Source: Symsagittifera roscoffensis (taxonomy: Eukaryota > Xenacoelomorpha > Acoela > Convolutidae). Taken from it: a DNA stretch of 64,000 bases. The DNA lies in the NCBI RefSeq assembly GCF_963678635.1, contig NC_087063.1, positions 43,538,759 through 43,602,758 on the forward strand, given 5' to 3'. The notes under the pieces are model-generated. The model saw only the letters and a list, made by a program, of their open reading frames with translations. It was not told the DNA's origin and made no database searches. A program made the translations under genes and the position numbers. Positions 1 to 12,549 of the stretch are shown in pieces; position 1 is the first letter of the stretch; each line of letters starts with the position of its first letter.

Positions 1-2830
1 TGCCGTCGGATTGAATGAGTGTTTTGCTATTACACCCCAGGTAAATCGTGTAATCCAATGCTCCCACAGCATTGGTGCTTCCGTGCATTTACTCGGCCAA
101 AATGCCGTAATCCCCAGTGGATTTTTTCCTGATCCCGCGCTTTGTCCTGCTTGCTGCGCCATGTGAAAAATGGTAAGATCAATATCGTAAATTCACTGAA
201 TTTAGACTGACTTGCTTTAGTCTTAACGGTTAACAACAATAACTCAAAACACACACAGACTTAACTAAGATTGGCAGGTAGTAATTAATTGTTAGCCGCA
301 CCAAACACATGGCTAAACCAATGGCGCCAACAACGTAATATATATATAGTTAGATACTAGGAATAATATATATATGACAGTATGAAGGAAGGCTGGCAAG
401 ATGGGATTGGGATGAAATCTTCTCATGATAACCGACTTCCTTCAGTAATCCTTCATCACTTTGCAGTAAAACCATTAGGCTTTCAAACAATAGGAACGTT
501 AGTGAAGAAAAAAATTGCACTAAAAGCGACTCAAACTAGAACATCTTCCTGTGCATTTCAGATAAACTGGGCCAAAATATCTGTCTCGGTTACATCATTC
601 TAGTGAACGCATCATTATTTTTGACATTTTTTAAACATGGGCGGAGTAAAATCGCATATTTTAATTTTGGTGACTTGTCAGTTTCAGTCTCGAATATTTA
701 CAAGGTTATAAAGCATTACAATCAAAATATATCCTAGTAAGCGCTGTACTTTTTTCTATCGAGAAATTTTGCATTTAAACATTGGCTCCAACAAATTGTT
801 TGGACTTGGTTTTCTACAACTACTTCACATTTTCCTGAACCAAATTTAAAATTAAATGAATGGATACATCTTGCATCATCACGTTCCAATCAAAGTTTTT
901 GCTTCAGTAGATTTTTGCTCTTTTTGTTGGAGTTCAAAAAGCTAGCAAAGCTGGCATGTGTTATGAAGAAACACCCAAACCGATTTGAACTGTCGGGAGA
1001 ACTGTTTTTTGAGAATCAACCGCTATATTTCGATCACTTTCTCAAGGAGTAGCTTTTCGCGATAAGACTCGCCTATTGAGAAGTCTAAGATAACTGCCCG
1101 GAGAACTGCTTGTTAACTTCAGTTATTGTTCAATTTTACATTTCTTACATGCCATAATGAGTTCCTTGAAACTCGATCGTACCGCTCCAGAAATCACTTT
1201 GCAAAGATCAAGGTTATGTACAGGGAGCCTAAGAAAACATTCGTCTTGACTATTACACTCAAACTTGTTTTTGAATCTGAAACTACTGCCCATTTGGTTG
1301 TATACTTTTGCCTATATGTATTCAGTCCTGAAAACATAGCTCACATAGTCAGCTTCTCAGAGGAATTTTTAAGAAAACTGTTCGAGAACAAATGAAAAAA
1401 CTTATCACTGGATAAAAAAATGTTAACCACCAATTTTCTTCTTAAGAAAGCAATTTAAAATGCCATCAGAAACCTCAATAAACAAAAAAAAGAATTGTTG
1501 ATAATCGCTGAATTACTAAGGGCAGTTTCAAATTCATTATTCAAAAGCAGTGACACATATACAGTTCAAATATTTGTTGAGTTTAGATAAACTTCACACA
1601 ACTGAGGCAGCAAAGAACTCACAATAATCATACAGATGTAAGATAAAAGTAACACTCACACCACAAGCAATGAAAAGAAATCAAAAAAATAACTCAAAAA
1701 GTTGGTTGAGAAAGAAGTCAAAAATTTTGAAAAAAGACATAGCTCCACTATATTGAGCTGATATCACGCTACGGGTTTGTAAAAAAAATAACAATGGCTT
1801 CGTTTACTTTCTTTTTACTAGAAAAAAAATCATTCAAAAGAGGGTTAAAAGCCGAGCTTGTGCTTATTCTGCTAGAAGCTACAGGTTCAACTACCGCTAA
1901 ATCCCACAAATACGGCCTCACAATAGCACATGAGCAGGGGTAGTTTGTCTGTTTGCTTCTAATCATGAGTGAAATCAACGTTGGGGCTCTGTGGTTCTGA
2001 AAGAGGTAAACGAGTGGAAATGTTTTTTGTGATAAAATGGCATTCAGTTGTGATTATCTAGAGAATCTTCGTACACTTTGTAGACAAAATAAGTCCGACC
2101 ATTCATGTTCGACTGCGTTTTTTCCATGGATGTTTCTCCATTTTTCACATATTTTCGATCAGTTTAAAAAAAATTTTCTGAGCTCATTCATTTTGTCAGT
2201 GAGCAGTAATTAGCGATAAGAATTGCCTATAGAGGAGCCGAACAGAACAATAAATTGATTCTGTAAGGCTCCTCATCCTTGAAATTTCTTTAAACAGTCT
2301 TGTACTGCATGTTGTGGTCAGTCCTAGAACCCAAGCCACCTCTGGCTGTCAAGAGAACTGCTGGAAAAAAAAACAACATTCTTCCATTAGTTACCTTAAA
2401 TATTGAGTTTCCTAAAACTCGACATTTAAGTTCCGAAAAAAATCGGTTTGCAGAAAACAAGGAACTGTACGCACAGCAGAGTTTTTTTTTGGGATGCTGA
2501 ATCAGTTTTGTAGGAACTAAAAACCATAAGAATTTTTTCCAGCTGAATCATTTTTTGTTATGAGCATTTTTTTTGCGAGAAAAAAAATAGCCTAATAAGG
2601 AAACTAAGACTACAAGTTTCTCGTTTTGGTTTTTATCTTTGGACATACATTTTGAAATTGATCTAAGACTGTGTTCACGGCATTTTTGTGGTCGGTTCCA
2701 GAAGACAAAGCTTACTTTCTTCTGTATTTAAGCTTAAACTGTAGTTGTTTTCCAATTTCAGTAAATTTAAAATAGTCGGAAAACCTCTTTATGATCGTCG
2801 CATAAACTTTTTTCATGTAAAACTAAGTTA
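1..2830. other. AT-rich non-coding stretch
   Basis: I see no supportable gene here. The open frames are short, low in complexity and unlike known proteins. There is an AT-dinucleotide stretch near 338-375. Faint old repeats link about 1,150-1,250 with 2,395-2,480, and 2,284-2,350 with 2,655-2,720; they share scattered blocks around 'agtcctagaac' and 'aaactcga'. These look like an ancient duplication leading up to the satellite. Confidence 0.5.
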
Positions 2831-2850
2831 ATTTTCATTCAAGCTTACTT
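2730..2850 (+). repeat. Left flanking direct repeat of the satellite
   Basis: About 120 bases just before the array, starting 'ctgtagttgttttccaattt' and running through 'atagtcggaaaac' and 'catgtaaaac' to 'ttttcattcaagctt'. They recur in the same order after the array at 11,923-12,048. The copies differ by small indels and substitutions, so this repeat is much older than the homogeneous array between them. Confidence 0.8.
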
Positions 2851-5800
2851 ACCTGTAAGTGTCAGTCAGATGTGTAACTTTCATTCAATCTGTATTTTCA
2901 TTCAAGCTTACTTACCTGTAAGTGTCAGTCAGATGTGTAACTTTCATTCAATCTGTTTTTTCATTCAAGCTTACTTACCTGTAAGTGTCAGTCAGATGTG
3001 TAACTTTCATTCAATCTGTATTTTCATTCAAGCTTACTTACCTGTAAGTGTCAGTCAGATGTGTAACTTTCATTCAATCTGTATTTTCATTCAAGCTTAC
3101 TTACCTGTAAGTGTCAGTCAGATGTGTAACTTTCATTCAATCTGTATTTTCATTCAAGCTTACTTACCTGTAAGTGTCAGTCAGATGTGTAATTTTCATT
3201 CAATCTGTATTTTCATTCAAGCTTACTTACCTGTAAGTGTCAGTCAGATGTGTAACTTTCATTCAATCTGTATTTTCATTCAAGCTTACTTACCTGTAAG
3301 TGTCAGTCAGATGTGTAACTTTCATTCAATCTGTATTTTCATTCAAGCTTACTTACCTGTAAGTGTCAGTCAGATGTGTAACTTTCATTCAATCTGTATT
3401 TTCATTCAAGCTTACTTACCTGTAAGTGTCAGTCAGATGTGTAACTTTCATTCAATCTGTATTTTCATTCAAGCTTACTTACCTGTAAGTGTCAGTCAGA
3501 TGTGTAACTTTCATTCAATCTGTATTTTCATTCAAGCTTACTTACCTGTAAGTGTCAGTCAGATGTGTAACTTTCATTCAATCTGTATTTTCATTCAAGC
3601 TTACTTACCTGTAAGTGTCAGTCAGATGTGTAACTTTCATTCAATCTGTATTTTCATTCAAGCTTACTTACCTGTAAGTGTCAGTCAGATGTGTAACTTT
3701 CATTCAATCTGTATTTTCATTCAAGCTTACTTACCTGTAAGTGTCAGTCAGATGTGTAACTTTCATTCAATCTGTATTTTCATTCAAGCTTACTTACCTG
3801 TAAGTGTCAGTCAGATGTGTAACTTTCATTCAATCTGTATTTTCATTCAAGCTTACTTACCTGTAAGTGTCAGTCAGATGTGTAACTTTCATTCAATCTG
3901 TATTTTCATTCAAGCTTACTTACCTGTAAGTGTCAGTCAGATGTGTAACTTTCATTCAATCTGTATTTTCATTCAAGCTTACTTACCTGTAAGTGTCAGT
4001 CAGATGTGTAACTTTCATTCAATCTGTATTTTCATTCAAGCTTACTTACCTGTAAGTGTCAGTCAGATGTGTAACTTTCATTCAATCTGTATTTTCATTC
4101 AAGCTTACTTACCTGTAAGTGTCAGTCAGATGTGTAACTTTCATTCAATCTGTATTTTCATTCAAGCTTACTTACCTGTAAGTGTCAGTCAGATGTGTAA
4201 CTTTCATTCAATCTGTATTTTCATTCAAGCTTACTTACCTGTAAGTGTCAGTCAGATGTGTAACTTTCATTCAATCTGTATTTTCATTCAAGCTTACTTA
4301 CCTGTAAGTGTCAGTCAGATGTGTAACTTTCATTCAATCTGTATTTTCATTCAAGCTTACTTACCTGTAAGTGTCAGTCAGATGTGTAACTTTCATTCAA
4401 TCTGTATTTTCATTCAAGCTTACTTACCTGTAAGTGTCAGTCAGATGTGTAACTTTCATTCAATCTGTATTTTCATTCAAGCTTACTTACCTGTAAGTGT
4501 CAGTCAGATGTGTAACTTTCATTCAATCTGTATTTTCATTCAAGCTTACTTACCTGTAAGTGTCAGTCAGATGTGTAACTTTCATTCAATCTGTATTTTC
4601 ATTCAAGCTTACTTACCTGTAAGTGTCAGTCAGATGTGTAACTTTCATTCAATCTGTATTTTCATTCAAGCTTACTTACCTGTAAGTGTCAGTCAGATGT
4701 GTAACTTTCATTCAATCTGTATTTTCATTCAAGCTTACTTACCTGTAAGTGTCAGTCAGATGTGTAACTTTCATTCAATCTGTATTTTCATTCAAGCTTA
4801 CTTACCTGTAAGTGTCAGTCAGATGTGTAACTTTCATTCAATCTGTATTTTCATTCAAGCTTACTTACCTGTAAGTGTCAGTCAGATGTGTAACTTTCAT
4901 TCAATCTGTATTTTCATTCAAGCTTACTTACCTGTAAGTGTCAGTCAGATGTGTAACTTTCATTCAATCTGTATTTTCATTCAAGCTTACTTACCTGTAA
5001 GTGTCAGTCAGATGTGTAACTTTCATTCAATCTGTATTTTCATTCAAGCTTACTTACCTGTAAGTGTCAGTCAGATGTGTAACTTTCATTCAATCTGTAT
5101 TTTCATTCAAGCTTACTTACCTGTAAGTGTCAGTCAGATGTGTAACTTTCATTCAATCTGTATTTTCATTCAAGCTTACTTACCTGTAAGTGTCAGTCAG
5201 ATGTGTAACTTTCATTCAATCTGTATTTTCATTCAAGCTTACTTACCTGTAAGTGTCAGTCAGATGTGTAACTTTCATTCAATCTGTATTTTCATTCAAG
5301 CTTACTTACCTGTAAGTGTCAGTCAGATGTGTAACTTTCATTCAATCTGTATTTTCATTCAAGCTTACTTACCTGTAAGTGTCAGTCAGATGTGTAACTT
5401 TCATTCAATCTGTATTTTCATTCAAGCTTACTTACCTGTAAGTGTCAGTCAGATGTGTAACTTTCATTCAATCTGTATTTTCATTCAAGCTTACTTACCT
5501 GTAAGTGTCAGTCAGATGTGTAACTTTCATTCAATCTGTATTTTCATTCAAGCTTACTTACCTGTAAGTGTCAGTCAGATGTGTAACTTTCATTCAATCT
5601 GTATTTTCATTCAAGCTTACTTACCTGTAAGTGTCAGTCAGATGTGTAACTTTCATTCAATCTGTATTTTCATTCAAGCTTACTTACCTGTAAGTGTCAG
5701 TCAGATGTGTAACTTTCATTCAATCTGTATTTTCATTCAAGCTTACTTACCTGTAAGTGTCAGTCAGATGTGTAACTTTCATTCAATCTGTATTTTCATT

Positions 5801-8800
5801 CAAGCTTACTTACCTGTAAGTGTCAGTCAGATGTGTAACTTTCATTCAATCTGTATTTTCATTCAAGCTTACTTACCTGTAAGTGTCAGTCAGATGTGTA
5901 ACTTTCATTCAATCTGTATTTTCATTCAAGCTTACTTACCTGTAAGTGTCAGTCAGATGTGTAACTTTCATTCAATCTGTATTTTCATTCAAGCTTACTT
6001 ACCTGTAAGTGTCAGTCAGATGTGTAACTTTCATTCAATCTGTATTTTCATTCAAGCTTACTTACCTGTAAGTGTCAGTCAGATGTGTAACTTTCATTCA
6101 ATCTGTATTTTCATTCAAGCTTACTTACCTGTAAGTGTCAGTCAGATGTGTAACTTTCATTCAATCTGTATTTTCATTCAAGCTTACTTACCTGTAAGTG
6201 TCAGTCAGATGTGTAACTTTCATTCAATCTGTATTTTCATTCAAGCTTACTTACCTGTAAGTGTCAGTCAGATGTGTAACTTTCATTCAATCTGTATTTT
6301 CATTCAAGCTTACTTACCTGTAAGTGTCAGTCAGATGTGTAACTTTCATTCAATCTGTATTTTCATTCAAGCTTACTTACCTGTAAGTGTCAGTCAGATG
6401 TGTAACTTTCATTCAATCTGTATTTTCATTCAAGCTTACTTACCTGTAAGTGTCAGTCAGATGTGTAACTTTCATTCAATCTGTATTTTCATTCAAGCTT
6501 ACTTACCTGTAAGTGTCAGTCAGATGTGTAACTTTCATTCAATCTGTATTTTCATTCAAGCTTACTTACCTGTAAGTGTCAGTCAGATGTGTAACTTTCA
6601 TTCAATCTGTATTTTCATTCAAGCTTACTTACCTGTAAGTGTCAGTCAGATGTGTAACTTTCATTCAATCTGTATTTTCATTCAAGCTTACTTACCTGTA
6701 AGTGTCAGTCAGATGTGTAACTTTCATTCAATCTGTATTTTCATTCAAGCTTACTTACCTGTAAGTGTCAGTCAGATGTGTAACTTTCATTCAATCTGTA
6801 TTTTCATTCAAGCTTACTTACCTGTAAGTGTCAGTCAGATGTGTAACTTTCATTCAATCTGTATTTTCATTCAAGCTTACTTACCTGTAAGTGTCAGTCA
6901 GATGTGTAACTTTCATTCAATCTGTATTTTCATTCAAGCTTACTTACCTGTAAGTGTCAGTCAGATGTGTAACTTTCATTCAATCTGTATTTTCATTCAA
7001 GCTTACTTACCTGTAAGTGTCAGTCAGATGTGTAACTTTCATTCAATCTGTATTTTCATTCAAGCTTACTTACCTGTAAGTGTCAGTCAGATGTGTAACT
7101 TTCATTCAATCTGTATTTTCATTCAAGCTTACTTACCTGTAAGTGTCAGTCAGATGTGTAACTTTCATTCAATCTGTATTTTCATTCAAGCTTACTTACC
7201 TGTAAGTGTCAGTCAGATGTGTAACTTTCATTCAATCTGTATTTTCATTCAAGCTTACTTACCTGTAAGTGTCAGTCAGATGTGTAACTTTCATTCAATC
7301 TGTATTTTCATTCAAGCTTACTTACCTGTAAGTGTCAGTCAGATGTGTAACTTTCATTCAATCTGTATTTTCATTCAAGCTTACTTACCTGTAAGTGTCA
7401 GTCAGATGTGTAACTTTCATTCAATCTGTATTTTCATTCAAGCTTACTTACCTGTAAGTGTCAGTCAGATGTGTAACTTTCATTCAATCTGTATTTTCAT
7501 TCAAGCTTACTTACCTGTAAGTGTCAGTCAGATGTGTAACTTTCATTCAATCTGTATTTTCATTCAAGCTTACTTACCTGTAAGTGTCAGTCAGATGTGT
7601 AACTTTCATTCAATCTGTATTTTCATTCAAGCTTACTTACCTGTAAGTGTCAGTCAGATGTGTAACTTTCATTCAATCTGTATTTTCATTCAAGCTTACT
7701 TACCTGTAAGTGTCAGTCAGATGTGTAACTTTCATTCAATCTGTATTTTCATTCAAGCTTACTTACCTGTAAGTGTCAGTCAGATGTGTAACTTTCATTC
7801 AATCTGTATTTTCATTCAAGCTTACTTACCTGTAAGTGTCAGTCAGATGTGTAACTTTCATTCAATCTGTATTTTCATTCAAGCTTACTTACCTGTAAGT
7901 GTCAGTCAGATGTGTAACTTTCATTCAATCTGTATTTTCATTCAAGCTTACTTACCTGTAAGTGTCAGTCAGATGTGTAACTTTCATTCAATCTGTATTT
8001 TCATTCAAGCTTACTTACCTGTAAGTGTCAGTCAGATGTGTAACTTTCATTCAATCTGTATTTTCATTCAAGCTTACTTACCTGTAAGTGTCAGTCAGAT
8101 GTGTAACTTTCATTCAATCTGTATTTTCATTCAAGCTTACTTACCTGTAAGTGTCAGTCAGATGTGTAACTTTCATTCAATCTGTATTTTCATTCAAGCT
8201 TACTTACCTGTAAGTGTCAGTCAGATGTGTAACTTTCATTCAATCTGTATTTTCATTCAAGCTTACTTACCTGTAAGTGTCAGTCAGATGTGTAACTTTC
8301 ATTCAATCTGTATTTTCATTCAAGCTTACTTACCTGTAAGTGTCAGTCAGATGTGTAACTTTCATTCAATCTGTATTTTCATTCAAGCTTACTTACCTGT
8401 AAGTGTCAGTCAGATGTGTAACTTTCATTCAATCTGTATTTTCATTCAAGCTTACTTACCTGTAAGTGTCAGTCAGATGTGTAACTTTCATTCAATCTGT
8501 ATTTTCATTCAAGCTTACTTACCTGTAAGTGTCAGTCAGATGTGTAACTTTCATTCAATCTGTATTTTCATTCAAGCTTACTTACCTGTAAGTGTCAGTC
8601 AGATGTGTAACTTTCATTCAATCTGTATTTTCATTCAAGCTTACTTACCTGTAAGTGTCAGTCAGATGTGTAACTTTCATTCAATCTGTATTTTCATTCA
8701 AGCTTACTTACCTGTAAGTGTCAGTCAGATGTGTAACTTTCATTCAATCTGTATTTTCATTCAAGCTTACTTACCTGTAAGTGTCAGTCAGATGTGTAAC

Positions 8801-11800
8801 TTTCATTCAATCTGTATTTTCATTCAAGCTTACTTACCTGTAAGTGTCAGTCAGATGTGTAACTTTCATTCAATCTGTATTTTCATTCAAGCTTACTTAC
8901 CTGTAAGTGTCAGTCAGATGTGTAACTTTCATTCAATCTGTATTTTCATTCAAGCTTACTTACCTGTAAGTGTCAGTCAGATGTGTAACTTTCATTCAAT
9001 CTGTATTTTCATTCAAGCTTACTTACCTGTAAGTGTCAGTCAGATGTGTAACTTTCATTCAATCTGTATTTTCATTCAAGCTTACTTACCTGTAAGTGTC
9101 AGTCAGATGTGTAACTTTCATTCAATCTGTATTTTCATTCAAGCTTACTTACCTGTAAGTGTCAGTCAGATGTGTAACTTTCATTCAATCTGTATTTTCA
9201 TTCAAGCTTACTTACCTGTAAGTGTCAGTCAGATGTGTAACTTTCATTCAATCTGTATTTTCATTCAAGCTTACTTACCTGTAAGTGTCAGTCAGATGTG
9301 TAACTTTCATTCAATCTGTATTTTCATTCAAGCTTACTTACCTGTAAGTGTCAGTCAGATGTGTAACTTTCATTCAATCTGTATTTTCATTCAAGCTTAC
9401 TTACCTGTAAGTGTCAGTCAGATGTGTAACTTTCATTCAATCTGTATTTTCATTCAAGCTTACTTACCTGTAAGTGTCAGTCAGATGTGTAACTTTCATT
9501 CAATCTGTATTTTCATTCAAGCTTACTTACCTGTAAGTGTCAGTCAGATGTGTAACTTTCATTCAATCTGTATTTTCATTCAAGCTTACTTACCTGTAAG
9601 TGTCAGTCAGATGTGTAACTTTCATTCAATCTGTATTTTCATTCAAGCTTACTTACCTGTAAGTGTCAGTCAGATGTGTAACTTTCATTCAATCTGTATT
9701 TTCATTCAAGCTTACTTACCTGTAAGTGTCAGTCAGATGTGTAACTTTCATTCAATCTGTATTTTCATTCAAGCTTACTTACCTGTAAGTGTCAGTCAGA
9801 TGTGTAACTTTCATTCAATCTGTATTTTCATTCAAGCTTACTTACCTGTAAGTGTCAGTCAGATGTGTAACTTTCATTCAATCTGTATTTTCATTCAAGC
9901 TTACTTACCTGTAAGTGTCAGTCAGATGTGTAACTTTCATTCAATCTGTATTTTCATTCAAGCTTACTTACCTGTAAGTGTCAGTCAGATGTGTAACTTT
10001 CATTCAATCTGTATTTTCATTCAAGCTTACTTACCTGTAAGTGTCAGTCAGATGTGTAACTTTCATTCAATCTGTATTTTCATTCAAGCTTACTTACCTG
10101 TAAGTGTCAGTCAGATGTGTAACTTTCATTCAATCTGTATTTTCATTCAAGCTTACTTACCTGTAAGTGTCAGTCAGATGTGTAACTTTCATTCAATCTG
10201 TATTTTCATTCAAGCTTACTTACCTGTAAGTGTCAGTCAGATGTGTAACTTTCATTCAATCTGTATTTTCATTCAAGCTTACTTACCTGTAAGTGTCAGT
10301 CAGATGTGTAACTTTCATTCAATCTGTATTTTCATTCAAGCTTACTTACCTGTAAGTGTCAGTCAGATGTGTAACTTTCATTCAATCTGTATTTTCATTC
10401 AAGCTTACTTACCTGTAAGTGTCAGTCAGATGTGTAACTTTCATTCAATCTGTATTTTCATTCAAGCTTACTTACCTGTAAGTGTCAGTCAGATGTGTAA
10501 CTTTCATTCAATCTGTATTTTCATTCAAGCTTACTTACCTGTAAGTGTCAGTCAGATGTGTAACTTTCATTCAATCTGTATTTTCATTCAAGCTTACTTA
10601 CCTGTAAGTGTCAGTCAGATGTGTAACTTTCATTCAATCTGTATTTTCATTCAAGCTTACTTACCTGTAAGTGTCAGTCAGATGTGTAACTTTCATTCAA
10701 TCTGTATTTTCATTCAAGCTTACTTACCTGTAAGTGTCAGTCAGATGTGTAACTTTCATTCAATCTGTATTTTCATTCAAGCTTACTTACCTGTAAGTGT
10801 CAGTCAGATGTGTAACTTTCATTCAATCTGTATTTTCATTCAAGCTTACTTACCTGTAAGTGTCAGTCAGATGTGTAACTTTCATTCAATCTGTATTTTC
10901 ATTCAAGCTTACTTACCTGTAAGTGTCAGTCAGATGTGTAACTTTCATTCAATCTGTATTTTCATTCAAGCTTACTTACCTGTAAGTGTCAGTCAGATGT
11001 GTAACTTTCATTCAATCTGTATTTTCATTCAAGCTTACTTACCTGTAAGTGTCAGTCAGATGTGTAACTTTCATTCAATCTGTATTTTCATTCAAGCTTA
11101 CTTACCTGTAAGTGTCAGTCAGATGTGTAACTTTCATTCAATCTGTATTTTCATTCAAGCTTACTTACCTGTAAGTGTCAGTCAGATGTGTAACTTTCAT
11201 TCAATCTGTATTTTCATTCAAGCTTACTTACCTGTAAGTGTCAGTCAGATGTGTAACTTTCATTCAATCTGTATTTTCATTCAAGCTTACTTACCTGTAA
11301 GTGTCAGTCAGATGTGTAACTTTCATTCAATCTGTATTTTCATTCAAGCTTACTTACCTGTAAGTGTCAGTCAGATGTGTAACTTTCATTCAATCTGTAT
11401 TTTCATTCAAGCTTACTTACCTGTAAGTGTCAGTCAGATGTGTAACTTTCATTCAATCTGTATTTTCATTCAAGCTTACTTACCTGTAAGTGTCAGTCAG
11501 ATGTGTAACTTTCATTCAATCTGTATTTTCATTCAAGCTTACTTACCTGTAAGTGTCAGTCAGATGTGTAACTTTCATTCAATCTGTATTTTCATTCAAG
11601 CTTACTTACCTGTAAGTGTCAGTCAGATGTGTAACTTTCATTCAATCTGTATTTTCATTCAAGCTTACTTACCTGTAAGTGTCAGTCAGATGTGTAACTT
11701 TCATTCAATCTGTATTTTCATTCAAGCTTACTTACCTGTAAGTGTCAGTCAGATGTGTAACTTTCATTCAATCTGTATTTTCATTCAAGCTTACTTACCT

Positions 11801-11917
11801 GTAAGTGTCAGTCAGATGTGTAACTTTCATTCAATCTGTATTTTCATTCAAGCTTACTTACCTGTAAGTGTCTGTCAGATGTGTAACTTTCATTCAATCT
11901 GTATTTTCATTCAAGCT
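2831..11917. repeat. 63-bp satellite array, about 144 copies
   Basis: The same 63-base unit repeats head to tail for about 9.1 kb. One unit starts at 2,870 and the last recognisable one at 11,879, exactly 143 periods apart. I noticed only three substitutions: at 2,957, 3,193 and 11,873, all in units close to an end. Each unit has a HindIII site (aagctt) and the core CTTACCTGTAAG. On the minus strand this core gives CAGGTAAGT, the full consensus 5' splice site. Because 63 is divisible by three and one frame lacks stops, the array is open for 3,029 codons. That frame is a by-product of periodicity, not good evidence for a protein. Confidence 0.97.
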
Positions 11918-11922
11918 TCAGG

Positions 11923-12048
11923 CTCAAGCTGTAGTTGTTTTCCAATTTCATTTCAGTAAGTTTTAAATAGTCGGAAAACGACCTAATGGTCGTAGCATAG
12001 GTTATCTTCATGTAAAACCAAGCAATAAATTTTCATTCAAGCTTGCTC
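11923..12048 (+). repeat. Right flanking direct repeat of the satellite
   Basis: Partner of 2,730-2,850. It keeps the same block order: 'ctgtagttgttttccaattt', 'atagtcggaaaac', 'catgtaaaac', 'ttttcattcaagctt'. It ends in 'gctcacc' where the left copy enters the array with 'acttacc', so the 63-bp unit probably arose inside a larger duplicated segment. Confidence 0.8.
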
Positions 12049-12549
12049 ACCACCGTCTTTTTCATTCCGGCAGAAAAATATGAAGCGTCGGGTCACCTTT
12101 TAGCGTTTTGTCCTCTGACGTAAAGATGGAAGTTTCATAGAAAAAATATATCGAACTAATGTAGGTGCAGAAAGTGATTTTGTACTTTACTGAACAATTC
12201 AAACAAACATGCTGAACGTTTTACTAAAATCTCTTTTTTTTATGCATCTGAGCACTTCAGTTTTTCAATTTTTTCTATCAGGTTTTTAAAGGAGTGTGCA
12301 GCAATTTCAGCTCCCCAATACTACCAACTTCTACTTGAGAAATTACGGAAAAAACGCTCTGAGAACGCCTTGTTTTCTCCGATGTTAGACGCGCTAGAAA
12401 TTGGTGGAAAAAGTCCACGTATTTTTTTAGAGCAATACTTTTCTCCAAAACAGAAAAATTTTATTTTTTCTTCTTCTCCCACGAGATCTTTGTTAGTGCT
12501 TTCAACAAATTGAGACCCGCCGCCATTTGATTCACAAAAAAAAGTTGTT
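12049..12549. other. Unique AT-rich spacer
   Basis: About 500 bases between the satellite flank and the 5.5-kb duplication. I see no gene, no strong repeat and no clear regulatory site. Confidence 0.5.

Noticed and set aside
2831-11917. CRISPR array
   Set aside because: The units are contiguous with no variable spacers, and the context is eukaryotic.
2870-11959. A 3,029-aa repetitive protein
   Set aside because: The frame is open only because a stop-free 63-bp unit is a multiple of three. No initiator context, signal or flanking exon supports it.
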